Assembly (NCBI RefSeq): GCF_903652925.1 | Contig: NZ_CAHLAR010000004.1 | Coordinates: 434,001-498,000 of the forward strand | DNA length: 64,000 bases | Source of the DNA: Achromobacter anxifer | GTDB taxonomy: Bacteria; Pseudomonadota; Gammaproteobacteria; Burkholderiales; Burkholderiaceae_B | Direction of reading: 5' to 3' | Part shown: positions 20,077-27,146 of the stretch, one piece after another | Layout of the letters: each line of letters opens with the position of its first letter | Position numbering within the stretch: position 1 is the stretch's first letter | Program-made: the position numbers and the translations under genes | The notes under the pieces: model-generated | What the model was told of the DNA's origin: nothing | Database searches by the model: none | The model's input: the letters and a program-made list of their open reading frames with translations, nothing else

Positions 20077-20403
20077 TTAGCACGTCGTGCAGGCAGCGGG
20101 ATTGGAAGCCTCGCAGGGCGTTCCTTGGCAGCAGTGCTCGGTGAGGTATCCAAGCAAGCCATTCATCCGGGAGAAATCGGCGCGATAGATCAGGTTGCGT
20201 CCTTGTTGCTCGACGCTTACCAAGCCCGCATGCGCGAGTTCCTTCAGATGGAAGGACAAGGTATTGCGGGCAACGCCGAGCTGTTCGGCCAGGACGCTGG
20301 GCATGAGTCCAGGCGGGCCGGCCACAACGAGGGCGCGGAAAGTTCGCAAACGTTGGGGATGGGCAAGAGCGCCCAGGGCTGAAATGGCTTGGTCTTCATT
20401 CAT
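20077..20403 (-). CDS. arsR: ArsR-family arsenite-responsive repressor
   Basis: A 108-residue winged-helix repressor (LAHPQRLRTFRAL, VLAEQLGVARNTLSFHLKELAHAGLV, GRNLIYRADF). Instead of the classical Cys-x-Cys in the recognition helix, it has C-terminal cysteines: Cys91-Cys92 and Cys97, the pattern of the Acidithiobacillus ArsR As(III) site, plus Cys105 and Cys108 (ACTTC) at the very end. It heads the minus-strand ars operon. The chosen ATG (20403) is 15 bases inside the longest frame. Confidence 0.93.
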   Translation of the reverse strand: MNEDQAISALGALAHPQRLRTFRALVVAGPPGLMPSVLAEQLGVARNTLSFHLKELAHAGLVSVEQQGRNLIYRADFSRMNGLLGYLTEHCCQGTPCEASNPAACTTC

Positions 20404-20404
20404 G

Positions 20405-20425
20405 AATCGATAATACAACGATTAT
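20405..20425. promoter_or_regulatory. Candidate ArsR operator
   Basis: Directly before the arsR start, AATCG (20405-20409) and CGATT (20419-20423) face each other and are overlapped by ATAAT (20410-20414) / ATTAT (20421-20425), in an AT-rich stretch. Position and symmetry fit an autoregulatory ArsR site; the exact half-site is uncertain. Confidence 0.45.
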
Positions 20426-20495
20426 TGAATTATTTAGACCGAAATCCCGAGTACTTGAGCGTCTTGAAGGGATTGAGTCTCCATAAATTGAAGAG

Positions 20496-20523
20496 TACGC
20501 TACATAAATGTAGATTACGCTAC
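20496..20523. promoter_or_regulatory. Candidate ChrB operator before chrB
   Basis: TACGCTAC is repeated exactly at 20496-20503 and 20516-20523, 20 bases apart (two helical turns). Between them CTACAT-AA-ATGTAG (20500-20513) is a perfect palindrome. The element ends 17 bases before the chrB ATG, so a bound protein would block initiation. ChrB is a chromate-sensing regulator and is the obvious candidate. Confidence 0.55.
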
Positions 20524-20540
20524 GTTTTCATGGACCGTAG

Positions 20541-21485
20541 ATGAGCTGGTTGACCCTGATCCTTTCGATGCCCACCGAGAATGCGACGGCACGCATGCGT
20601 GCTTGGCGCGCACTGAAATCATGTGGCGCCGCCGTGTTACGCGATGGCGTCTATCTGTTGCCGTCGCTGGAGCGGACCCGGGAAACCCTGAGCGCGATCG
20701 CTCACGACGTGGAAGGGAGCGGAGGCACGGCCTATCTGGCCGACACCGAGTTTCGTAATGACGACTCCATACGGCTCAAGGAACTTTTCGACCGTTCGGC
20801 AGATTACGGCGAGTTCATGAAGAAGAGCATCGAGCCGATTCGGGCAGCCCTGTCCACTGAAACCGCCATGGATACGTTGAAGCAATTGCGCAAGCTCCGT
20901 AAGGTCTACGCGCAACTGGCCGAAATTGACTTCTTTCCTGGCGAGGCGCAGCGCCAGGCTGATGCCGCTTTGCTTGAACTGGAGGAGGGCGCCAATCGCG
21001 CACTCTCTCCGGACGAGCCGCATTCCGTCGATGGAGCCATCGTCCGATTACTTGCTGACGACTACCAGGGCCGGACCTGGGCAACGCGTGCGCGCCCTTG
21101 GGTGGACCGACTTGCGAGCGCTTGGCTGATTCGGCGCCGCATTGATCGGAATGCTCGGATCCTGTGGCTCGCATCACCTGGCGAGTGCCCAGAGAACGCT
21201 CTGGGGTTCGACTTCGATGGCGCGAGGTTTTCCCATGTAGGCGCAAAGGTAACGTTCGAAAACCTGGTCACCGCCTTCGGCTTGCAAAGCAGAGGCTTGG
21301 ACCGGCTGGGTGCCATCGTTCACTTCCTGGACATCGGTGGCGTTCAGCCTCCGGAGGCAGCCGGAGTGGAGCAGGTCCTGGCTGGCCTGCGGGCAACGAT
21401 TGCAGACGACGATCAGCTCCTGGCGCTCGCCAGCGGAGTCTTCGATGGGCTCCTGGCCAGCTTCGAGAAGGAGGGCAGGGCATGA
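20541..21485 (+). CDS. chrB: ChrB, chromate-responsive regulator
   Basis: A 314-residue protein with the two-part ChrB plan. The N-terminal half (WLTLILSMPTENATARMRAWRALKSCGAAVLRDGVYLLP) is the PadR/winged-helix-like part, and the C-terminal half (RPWVDRLASAWLIRRRIDRNARILW, FSHVGAKVTFENL, LGAIVHFLDIGG) is the ChrB C-terminal domain. ChrB represses chr genes until chromate is present. It overlaps chrA by ATGA (21482-21485). The direct-repeat palindrome just upstream is a likely binding site. Confidence 0.94.
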   Translation: MSWLTLILSMPTENATARMRAWRALKSCGAAVLRDGVYLLPSLERTRETLSAIAHDVEGSGGTAYLADTEFRNDDSIRLKELFDRSADYGEFMKKSIEPIRAALSTETAMDTLKQLRKLRKVYAQLAEIDFFPGEAQRQADAALLELEEGANRALSPDEPHSVDGAIVRLLADDYQGRTWATRARPWVDRLASAWLIRRRIDRNARILWLASPGECPENALGFDFDGARFSHVGAKVTFENLVTAFGLQSRGLDRLGAIVHFLDIGGVQPPEAAGVEQVLAGLRATIADDDQLLALASGVFDGLLASFEKEGRA

Positions 21486-22864
21486 ACACGCAAATCCAGG
21501 ACACTGCCATCCCTATTGGCGAGCCCGCTGAAAAGCCGCTCGAGCGACCTCAACCGGTCAGCTTCCGGCAGGCGTTCTGGTTCTGGTTGAAGCTGGGGTT
21601 CATCAGCTTCGGAGGCCCGGCGGGACAGATTGCCATCATGCACACCGAACTGGTCGAGCGCCGGCGCTGGATTAGCGAACGACGATTCCTGCATGCCCTC
21701 AACTACTGCATGCTGCTGCCCGGGCCAGAGGCACAGCAACTCGCAACCTACATCGGGTGGTTGCTGCATCGGACGTGGGGTGGGGTAGTCGCGGGCGGGC
21801 TGTTTGTCCTGCCATCGCTGTTCATCCTGATCAGCCTGTCCTGGGTCTACGTCGCTTGGGGCGACGTGCCCGTCATCGCCGGATTGTTCTATGGCATCAA
21901 GCCAGCGGTGACCGCCATCGTTCTACACGCCGCCCATCGCATAGGGTCGCGCGCGCTGAAGAACCCCGTTCTCTGGAGCATTGCAGGCGCGGCGTTCGTT
22001 GCGATCTTCGCAATGGAATTGCCGTTCCCGCTGATTGTCGCAATCGCGGCATTGATCGGCTTCGTTGGAGGCAGGAGATGGCCAGAATGCTTCCAGGTTG
22101 GTTCGCGTCACGGATCGAGTTCGCAAGGCTACGGCCCGGCATTGGTTGACGACGACACACCCTCGCCAACACACGCCCGTTTTCGCTGGAGCCGCTTGAT
22201 CTGGATTGTGGCAGCTGGTGCGGCGCTCTGGGCCGCGCCAATGGCAATACTCACCGCAATCTATGGATGGCAGGGCGCGTACACCCAGATGGGGTGGTTC
22301 TTCACCAAGGCCGCCTACCTGACATTCGGTGGAGCGTACGCCGTGCTGCCATACATCTATCAAGGTGCAGTCGATCATTATGGATGGCTGACGCCCATCC
22401 AGATGATCGACGGACTGGCTCTTGGAGAAACCACCCCGGGTCCATTGATCATGGTTGTGGCTTTCGTCGGATTCGTGGGCGGATACGCGCATGGTTTGCT
22501 TGGCCCGGAACACCTGTTCATAGCAGGAGCCCTCGCAGCCACCATCGTGACCTGGTTCACGTTCTTGCCGTCGTTCCTGTTCATCCTCGCTGGCGGGCCA
22601 TTGGTTGAAGCCACTAAAGAGGATTTGAAATTCACCGCGCCACTGACGGCCATTACGGCCGCTGTCGTTGGCGTCATCCTGAACCTGGCTGTGTTCTTCG
22701 GCTATCACGTCTTATGGCCGAAAGGATTGGCGGGACACTTTGACTGGGGCTCAGCGCTGATTGCGTTGGGCGCCGCGGCCGCGCTGTTCAGGTTCAAGCG
22801 CGGTGTTATCGAGGTCATTGCGGCCTGCGCCGTCATAGGCCTCCTGCTCAAGCTTGCCCTATGA
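21482..22864 (+). CDS. chrA: ChrA, chromate efflux transporter
   Basis: A 460-residue member of the CHR superfamily with two homologous halves. The first starts with FWFWLKLGFISFGGPAGQIAIMHTELV, RRWISERRFL and YCMLLPGPEAQQLATYIGW; the second has TKAAYLTFGGAYAVLPYIY and LALGETTPGPLIMVVAFVGFVGG. These GGP(A) and PGP motifs are diagnostic. It expels chromate from the cytoplasm. The start overlaps the chrB stop by 4 bases; the much longer open frame upstream lies over chrB and is not real. Confidence 0.95.
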   Translation: MNTQIQDTAIPIGEPAEKPLERPQPVSFRQAFWFWLKLGFISFGGPAGQIAIMHTELVERRRWISERRFLHALNYCMLLPGPEAQQLATYIGWLLHRTWGGVVAGGLFVLPSLFILISLSWVYVAWGDVPVIAGLFYGIKPAVTAIVLHAAHRIGSRALKNPVLWSIAGAAFVAIFAMELPFPLIVAIAALIGFVGGRRWPECFQVGSRHGSSSQGYGPALVDDDTPSPTHARFRWSRLIWIVAAGAALWAAPMAILTAIYGWQGAYTQMGWFFTKAAYLTFGGAYAVLPYIYQGAVDHYGWLTPIQMIDGLALGETTPGPLIMVVAFVGFVGGYAHGLLGPEHLFIAGALAATIVTWFTFLPSFLFILAGGPLVEATKEDLKFTAPLTAITAAVVGVILNLAVFFGYHVLWPKGLAGHFDWGSALIALGAAAALFRFKRGVIEVIAACAVIGLLLKLAL

Positions 22865-22873
22865 GGTGGCATC

Positions 22874-23332
22874 ATGAAATGGATCACTCGCGAACACCCG
22901 AAGATCGACCGGATCGCCTGTCCTTGGCTTATCAGCCGCTATATCGACAAGGAGCCGGAATTCCTGTTCGTCGCTCCGGAGCGCGTTTTGGAAGAAGCCA
23001 AGACTACCGGGGCGACTCCCTATGATGTCCCGGGAGTCACGCTTACCCATGTTGGCGAAAAGTGCAGCTTCGATGCCTTCCTGGATCGATATGGCCTGGA
23101 TGACCCCGGTTTGCAGGATCTTGCCGTCATTATTCGGGGAGCCGACACCGACAGGTTGGAACTGGCGCCGCAGAGCGCCGGGCTCCTCGCCGTATCTCTG
23201 GGCTTGTCGCGGAATTTTCCGGACGATCATCAAATGTTGAGGCACGGCATGATTGTGTACGACGCGCTCTACGCGTGGTGCCGCCATGCCCGGGGTGAGA
23301 CGCATACCTGGAGCTATGCCGCCCATCAATAG
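22874..23332 (+). CDS. ChrB C-terminal-domain protein
   Basis: A 152-residue protein consisting of the ChrB C-terminal domain alone: WITREHPKIDRIACPWLISRYIDKEPEFLFV, GVTLTHVGEKCSFDAFLDRYGL and DHQMLRHGMIVYDALYAW. The chrB gene carries a related domain, so this is a separate copy placed downstream of chrA. The function of free-standing copies is not established; accessory sensing or enzymatic handling of chromium has been suggested. GAGGTGGC gives a good start, 9 bases after chrA. It ends the chr operon before a strong terminator. Confidence 0.88.
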   Translation: MKWITREHPKIDRIACPWLISRYIDKEPEFLFVAPERVLEEAKTTGATPYDVPGVTLTHVGEKCSFDAFLDRYGLDDPGLQDLAVIIRGADTDRLELAPQSAGLLAVSLGLSRNFPDDHQMLRHGMIVYDALYAWCRHARGETHTWSYAAHQ

Positions 23333-23369
23333 GGGAAAGGGCTAAGGCTACTTATTGGGATGTTTCAGG

Positions 23370-23396
23370 AAAGATCCGTTGTTCGACCGGATCTTT
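23370..23396. terminator. Terminator after the chr operon
   Basis: A perfect 9-bp stem AAAGATCCG/CGGATCTTT with a 9-base loop, then T, 38 bases after the last chr gene. The A-rich left arm and T-rich right arm let it work in both directions, insulating the metal-resistance block from the sor genes. Confidence 0.85.
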
Positions 23397-23441
23397 TACT
23401 TTACATAATAAACATTATGCGTATTTTAACCATGGAAGAGA

Positions 23442-23457
23442 GGCGCCCTCAGGCGCC
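23442..23457 (-). terminator. Hairpin after the sorB-like gene
   Basis: GGCGCC-CTCA-GGCGCC forms a 6-bp GC stem about 45 bases beyond the cytochrome gene, followed on the minus strand by TCTCTTCC. It is a plausible weak terminator for the sorAB pair. Confidence 0.4.
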
Positions 23458-23503
23458 ATCTCCAAACCAGCCGCGTTCAGTCCGCCAGCTCACGCATTTC
23501 TGG

Positions 23504-23845
23504 CTATTGCGCCCCGGTCGCCTTGGCCACGTACGCCGCCAAGACTTCGATTTCCTTATCCGATAGTGTCGTATAAGCCGGCATCTGCCCGATGCCATTG
23601 CGGATGGCCGTCTCCACCCGCGCGGCGTCTGGCTTGATCTCGTCGAGCTTCGGACCGATGGCTCCGCTGGACTGCGCGTCGTCCAAGGTATGGCACAGCG
23701 CACAGGCCGGCGTCGCGTTCACGAACAAGGCGCGGCCCGCCTCCATGTCGGGTTCGGCGGCCTGCGCGCCGCCGTACAAACTTGCGCCCATCAGGCCGGT
23801 GCAAAGCGCGCGCTTCCAGGATCCTGCCAACGCCTTACCCGTCAT
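23504..23845 (-). CDS. sorB: Monohaem cytochrome c, SorB-like subunit of sulfite dehydrogenase
   Basis: A 113-residue protein with signal peptide (ALCTGLMGASLYGGAQA) and one CxxCH haem site (Cys48, Cys51, His52 in CALCH). A Met in GQMPAYTTLSD is the likely sixth ligand. GRALF, GPKLDEI and LAAYVA are class I cytochrome features. The ATG overlaps the stop of the molybdoenzyme gene by ATGA, so it is the natural electron acceptor subunit, as SorB is for SorA in Starkeya. It would pass electrons from sulfite to the respiratory chain in the periplasm. Confidence 0.88.
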   Translation of the reverse strand: MTGKALAGSWKRALCTGLMGASLYGGAQAAEPDMEAGRALFVNATPACALCHTLDDAQSSGAIGPKLDEIKPDAARVETAIRNGIGQMPAYTTLSDKEIEVLAAYVAKATGAQ

Positions 23846-25089
23846 GCCTGGACCGCCACGGTCACGGCATGATCGCGCCACCCGTTGTTGATGTAGCCGC
23901 CGGAATTCTGCGGGCGGTCTTCTTCCTGCACCCGGCCTTCGGTATCAGTCGCCCGGCTGACGAGCACATGCTCGCCGGCCGGCAAGTCGACCGGCAGCGC
24001 GAACTGGCGCCAGGCATAGCGCCCTAGATCCGGGCCCACCAGTTCGGCCTGTTGCCAACTCTTGCCGCCGTCGACGGATATCTCGACCTGCTTGATGCCG
24101 TTGGTGCCGCCGAAAGCCACGCCTTGCACCACGACACGGCCCGGCTTCAGCTTGGACGCGGCCGGATTGGGCGTATTGATCCATGACTTCACGCCCATGG
24201 CCCAAACAGAGGGATGGCTGGGATCGCCTTTCTGGCCCGGCGGCGCAAGGCGGTACCCGGTCTGCTGGATCGCGGCCTGGCTTTCCTTGTCGGTAAAGGC
24301 CAGCCGCTTGATGTACTTGACGCTGTTCACGCCCGTATAGCCCGGGACGATCAGCCGCAACGGGCCGCCATGGGCCAGCGGGATCGGCTCGCCGTTCAGC
24401 TCCCAGGCCAGCAAGGCATCCTGCATCGCCTCCTTGGGTACCGAGCGCTCGACCATGACCATGTTCGGGTCCAGGCCGTCAGGCAGTTTCTCGCCGCCCG
24501 TGCCCGTCATGAACATGGCGCCTGGCGCCAGGCCGCCGCAATGTTCGACCAGGACGCTGACCGGCACGCCGCTCCAGACCACGCAGCCGGCCGCGCCGAC
24601 CTGCCAGGGCGTGCCGCTGGGCTTGTTGGGGAAATAGCCGCGGCCATTGCCCGAACACTGCAGGACCATCGCCAGCGTCTGCAGGCCCATGGTCTTCAGT
24701 TGCGCCACGCTCAGGGACATGGGTTTGGCCACTCCCGCGATGTCGACCATCCATGCGTCCCGGTCGGCCACGATGGACTCGTCGGGCGGCGGCAGATTGT
24801 TGCGCACATAGAGCTGGCGCAGCGGCGTGACCACCCCGCTGCCGAACGCCTCGCGGCGCGTCTCTATGGTGTTGGCGCTGTGCACGATCATGGCCTCGGG
24901 CTGCTTCCATGCCGCGTAGGCCGGCAAGGGTTTGGCGGCGGACGCTGGAGCCGGTGTCGCGGCAGCGGCAGGCGCAGCCTTGGGCTCCGCGGCCTGGACG
25001 GCGCGCCCGATGCTGGCTGCGGCCAAGGCAGTCGCGCCGCCAGCCAGAAGGCGTCGGCGCGCCGCGTTCTCGATCAGGGATGAACGCAT
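23842..25089 (-). CDS. sorA: Periplasmic molybdopterin sulfite dehydrogenase, SorA-like
   Basis: A 415-residue protein with a Tat signal (RRRLLAGGATALAAASIG), needed for export of a folded molybdoenzyme. The Moco-binding oxidoreductase domain contains the molybdenum-ligand Cys145 (VLQCSGNGRG), followed by GGPLRLIVPGYTGVNSVKYIKRL and a C-terminal Ig-like dimerisation domain (VAFGGTNGIKQVEISVDGG). It oxidises sulfite to sulfate and passes electrons to the overlapping cytochrome c gene. AGGAGACTGCC precedes the ATG. Homologues include SorA and YedY-like proteins; the cytochrome partner favours SorA. Confidence 0.9.
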   Translation of the reverse strand: MRSSLIENAARRRLLAGGATALAAASIGRAVQAAEPKAAPAAAATPAPASAAKPLPAYAAWKQPEAMIVHSANTIETRREAFGSGVVTPLRQLYVRNNLPPPDESIVADRDAWMVDIAGVAKPMSLSVAQLKTMGLQTLAMVLQCSGNGRGYFPNKPSGTPWQVGAAGCVVWSGVPVSVLVEHCGGLAPGAMFMTGTGGEKLPDGLDPNMVMVERSVPKEAMQDALLAWELNGEPIPLAHGGPLRLIVPGYTGVNSVKYIKRLAFTDKESQAAIQQTGYRLAPPGQKGDPSHPSVWAMGVKSWINTPNPAASKLKPGRVVVQGVAFGGTNGIKQVEISVDGGKSWQQAELVGPDLGRYAWRQFALPVDLPAGEHVLVSRATDTEGRVQEEDRPQNSGGYINNGWRDHAVTVAVQA

Positions 25090-25298
25090 GGCAGTCTCCT
25101 CGTTGGGGCCTGGAATCGTTGGTGTTCCAAAACCCTGCCGGCCTGCCTGGGCGTGGCTATCTACTACCCCGCGCGCGCACGTCAGTCAGGCCGCCAATAG
25201 TTATGACTGCGATGGTGGTTGATCGAGCTTTTCGTGTCAATTAGTTATTTGCCCATGCCCGCCCTAGCCCATTTGGCTGCGTCCAAGGCGAAATCGGA

Positions 25299-25931
25299 TC
25301 AGGTTTCCCGGACCAGGCGATACACCGACGCCGGCGGCAGATTCAGCGGCACGAAGCCGATCTTGCGCGCCCGCAGTCCGCAAGCCTCAAGCACATCCGC
25401 GGATATCGGGCAGCGCGGGCCATAGGTGAACAACGACATCGATCCCTCCGCGGGCAAGGCGTCGAACACGGCGGCCAGCAGCTGGTGATGATGGGCCTGG
25501 CTCATGTTGCGCAAAGGCAGCCCGCAAATGGCCGCGCCTATGCCGACCAGTTCGGGATGGCTGTGGCGCGACAGGTCCTGCGCCGCCACTTGCAGCACCG
25601 CCGCTTCCGGGAACTGCCTGCGCAGGCTGGAGCTCATGGCCGAATCCTGCTCGACCAGCACCATGCTGGCAGGATGCACGCCCCGGCGCAGCATCTCACG
25701 CGTGAATACGCCGGTGCCGCAGCCCAGCTCCAGCACTTTTCCGCTGCCAGGCGGGATGCCGGCGGTGATGGCCGCCGCCAGCGCCGGGCCGGATGGCGCG
25801 ACGGCGCCTATGGCGGCCGGATTCGATAACAATGCCTTGACGAACTGCGTGCGCTCTTGCAGCCAGCCCAGCGCCGAACGGATCGCGGGCTTGTGCGGAA
25901 CAATAGTCTTATAGGGGTGCGAGGAATGCAT
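25299..25931 (-). CDS. SAM-dependent methyltransferase, phospholipid N-methyltransferase-like
   Basis: A 210-residue class I methyltransferase. The N-terminal segment FVKALLSNPAAIGAVAPSGPALA matches the start of PmtA-type phosphatidylethanolamine N-methyltransferases, and VLELGCGTGVFTREML is the SAM-binding motif I. ICGLPLRNMS fits the position of motif IV and SLFTYGPRCPIS lies near motif VI. Such enzymes methylate phosphatidylethanolamine towards phosphatidylcholine at the membrane surface; rRNA adenine methyltransferases share parts of the fold. It is a single gene upstream of sorA in the same direction. Confidence 0.8.
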   Translation of the reverse strand: MHSSHPYKTIVPHKPAIRSALGWLQERTQFVKALLSNPAAIGAVAPSGPALAAAITAGIPPGSGKVLELGCGTGVFTREMLRRGVHPASMVLVEQDSAMSSSLRRQFPEAAVLQVAAQDLSRHSHPELVGIGAAICGLPLRNMSQAHHHQLLAAVFDALPAEGSMSLFTYGPRCPISADVLEACGLRARKIGFVPLNLPPASVYRLVRET

Positions 25932-26142
25932 GGGGCCTCAGTCTCCTGGTTCGGAAATTCCGTGCGTCCCGGGAAACCTTAACTGCGTCTGGCGCCGCCG
26001 GCCGGCAACCGTCGGTAAGCACCCTTGTCAATTAGGCCACGCGCAGACCGCGCCCCACGCCCGCGCGCCGCCCCGGCTGACAGCTTAGGTTGCATAACGT
26101 ACCCTGCCCCTGCGCCCCTCTTCCCTGCTTCCACCCTGCTCC

Positions 26143-26203
26143 TGCCCTACTCCGCCTTCACCTGCGCCGTAGAGATGAGATTGCCCCATTTCTGCTTTTC
26201 GTC
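26143..26203 (-). repeat. 61-bp direct repeat, left copy
   Basis: This stretch matches 31690-31750 at 59 of 61 bases, in the same orientation. The right copy is the functional 3' end of the Bug receptor gene. The two copies bracket about 5.5 kb holding the GntR, dehydratase, transporter and FAD oxidoreductase genes. Confidence 0.9.
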
Positions 26204-26210
26204 TCGGATT
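26143..26210 (-). pseudogene. 3' remnant of a Bug/TctC receptor gene
   Basis: Read on the minus strand directly after the GntR stop codon, this DNA encodes DEKQKWGNLISTAQVKAE and a stop. That is the C-terminus of the intact receptor at 31694-32668 (DEKQKWGNVISAAQVKAE). The rest of the gene is absent and the frame runs into the GntR coding end out of phase, so it is a leftover fragment, not a gene. Confidence 0.85.
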
Positions 26211-26918
26211 TCAGGGCACTTCTTTATCGACGTGCTGCACCACCAGATCAATGACGCGCGGGGTGTTCTTGGACGCCAAGGCCTCGATGATCGCGCAGTG
26301 CTCCTGATGCAGGGTCTCGCGGCTTTCCGGCACGAAGCCGTACATCCGCCAGGCCTGGGTCCAGAGCTGGTGGACCTGCCGTTGCATGGCGCTGAGAATG
26401 GGATTGCCCGCCAGCTCCGCGACCTTCGCTTCAAAGCTCAGATCCAGGCCGGCGTTCTCCTCGAATTCTCCGCGCGTCGTCTTGTCCTGGGCGTTCTCGT
26501 CGATCAGTTCCTTCAGGACGCGGATGCTGCCTTTGTTGGCCTTGACGGCATAGGCTTCAAAGACCGCGCGCTCCACCGCGGTACGGGCGGCGATCAGGTG
26601 TTGCATCAGGTCCCTGTTCACGCCTTGCGAAAGCATGTCGTTCAAGCTGCCGCCGCTGCCTGAATCGAGCTTCTTCTCGACCAGGAAGGTTCCGCTTCCG
26701 ACACGCGTTTCTATCCGCCCTCCCGCCTCGAACACTTTCAAGGCCTGGCGGATGGAGGAACGGCTCACGACGAAACTCTCCGAAAGCTCCCGCTCCGAGG
26801 GCAGCTTGTCACCGACCTGCAGCTGGCCGCTGTTGAGCAGGTTTTCGAGCTGCTGGCAGACCTCCTGGAAGATGTCCGTGCGCTTGATGGGGAGCATTGA
26901 GAAAGGCGTCTTGCTCAT
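26211..26918 (-). CDS. GntR/FadR-family transcriptional regulator
   Basis: A 235-residue regulator. The N-terminal winged helix reads IFQEVCQQLENLL, VGDKLPSERELSESFVVSRSSIRQALKVFEAGG and IETRVGSGTFL; the C-terminal all-helical FCD domain (about residues 90-230) has an RTAVERAVFEAYAV helix and the usual His metal ligands (LHQEHCAII). FCD regulators typically bind small organic or sugar acids. It is divergent from the dehydratase operon across a 228-base gap containing palindromic sequences. ATG 26918 after GCAGGT is chosen; a longer frame exists. Confidence 0.93.
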   Translation of the reverse strand: MSKTPFSMLPIKRTDIFQEVCQQLENLLNSGQLQVGDKLPSERELSESFVVSRSSIRQALKVFEAGGRIETRVGSGTFLVEKKLDSGSGGSLNDMLSQGVNRDLMQHLIAARTAVERAVFEAYAVKANKGSIRVLKELIDENAQDKTTRGEFEENAGLDLSFEAKVAELAGNPILSAMQRQVHQLWTQAWRMYGFVPESRETLHQEHCAIIEALASKNTPRVIDLVVQHVDKEVP

Positions 26919-27044
26919 AGGACCTGCCGTCGACCGTCCGAAGTTTGTGAACGCGAACTTTACCACTCTTCGTCCAATTGGTCCGTCCACTTTCCAATAA
27001 CTCAGGCATCAAATCGGGGCAATTGGGGATTCTCTGGATTAATT

Positions 27045-27056
27045 GGACAGTTGTCC
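27045..27056. promoter_or_regulatory. Candidate GntR operator before the dehydratase operon
   Basis: GGACA-GT-TGTCC is a perfect palindrome inside AATTGGACAGTTGTCCTACC. A related AATTGGTCCGTCCA lies at 26976-26989 in the same divergent gap. Short symmetric sites of this kind are usual for FCD-type GntR regulators. Confidence 0.4.
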
Positions 27057-27146
27057 TACCACTTTTAGTCGGATAGCATACCAATCCTCAGAGGCTCATA
27101 ACGGCATGTCGAGCCCTGCAATACCGCCAGGATCGGAGACGACGAG

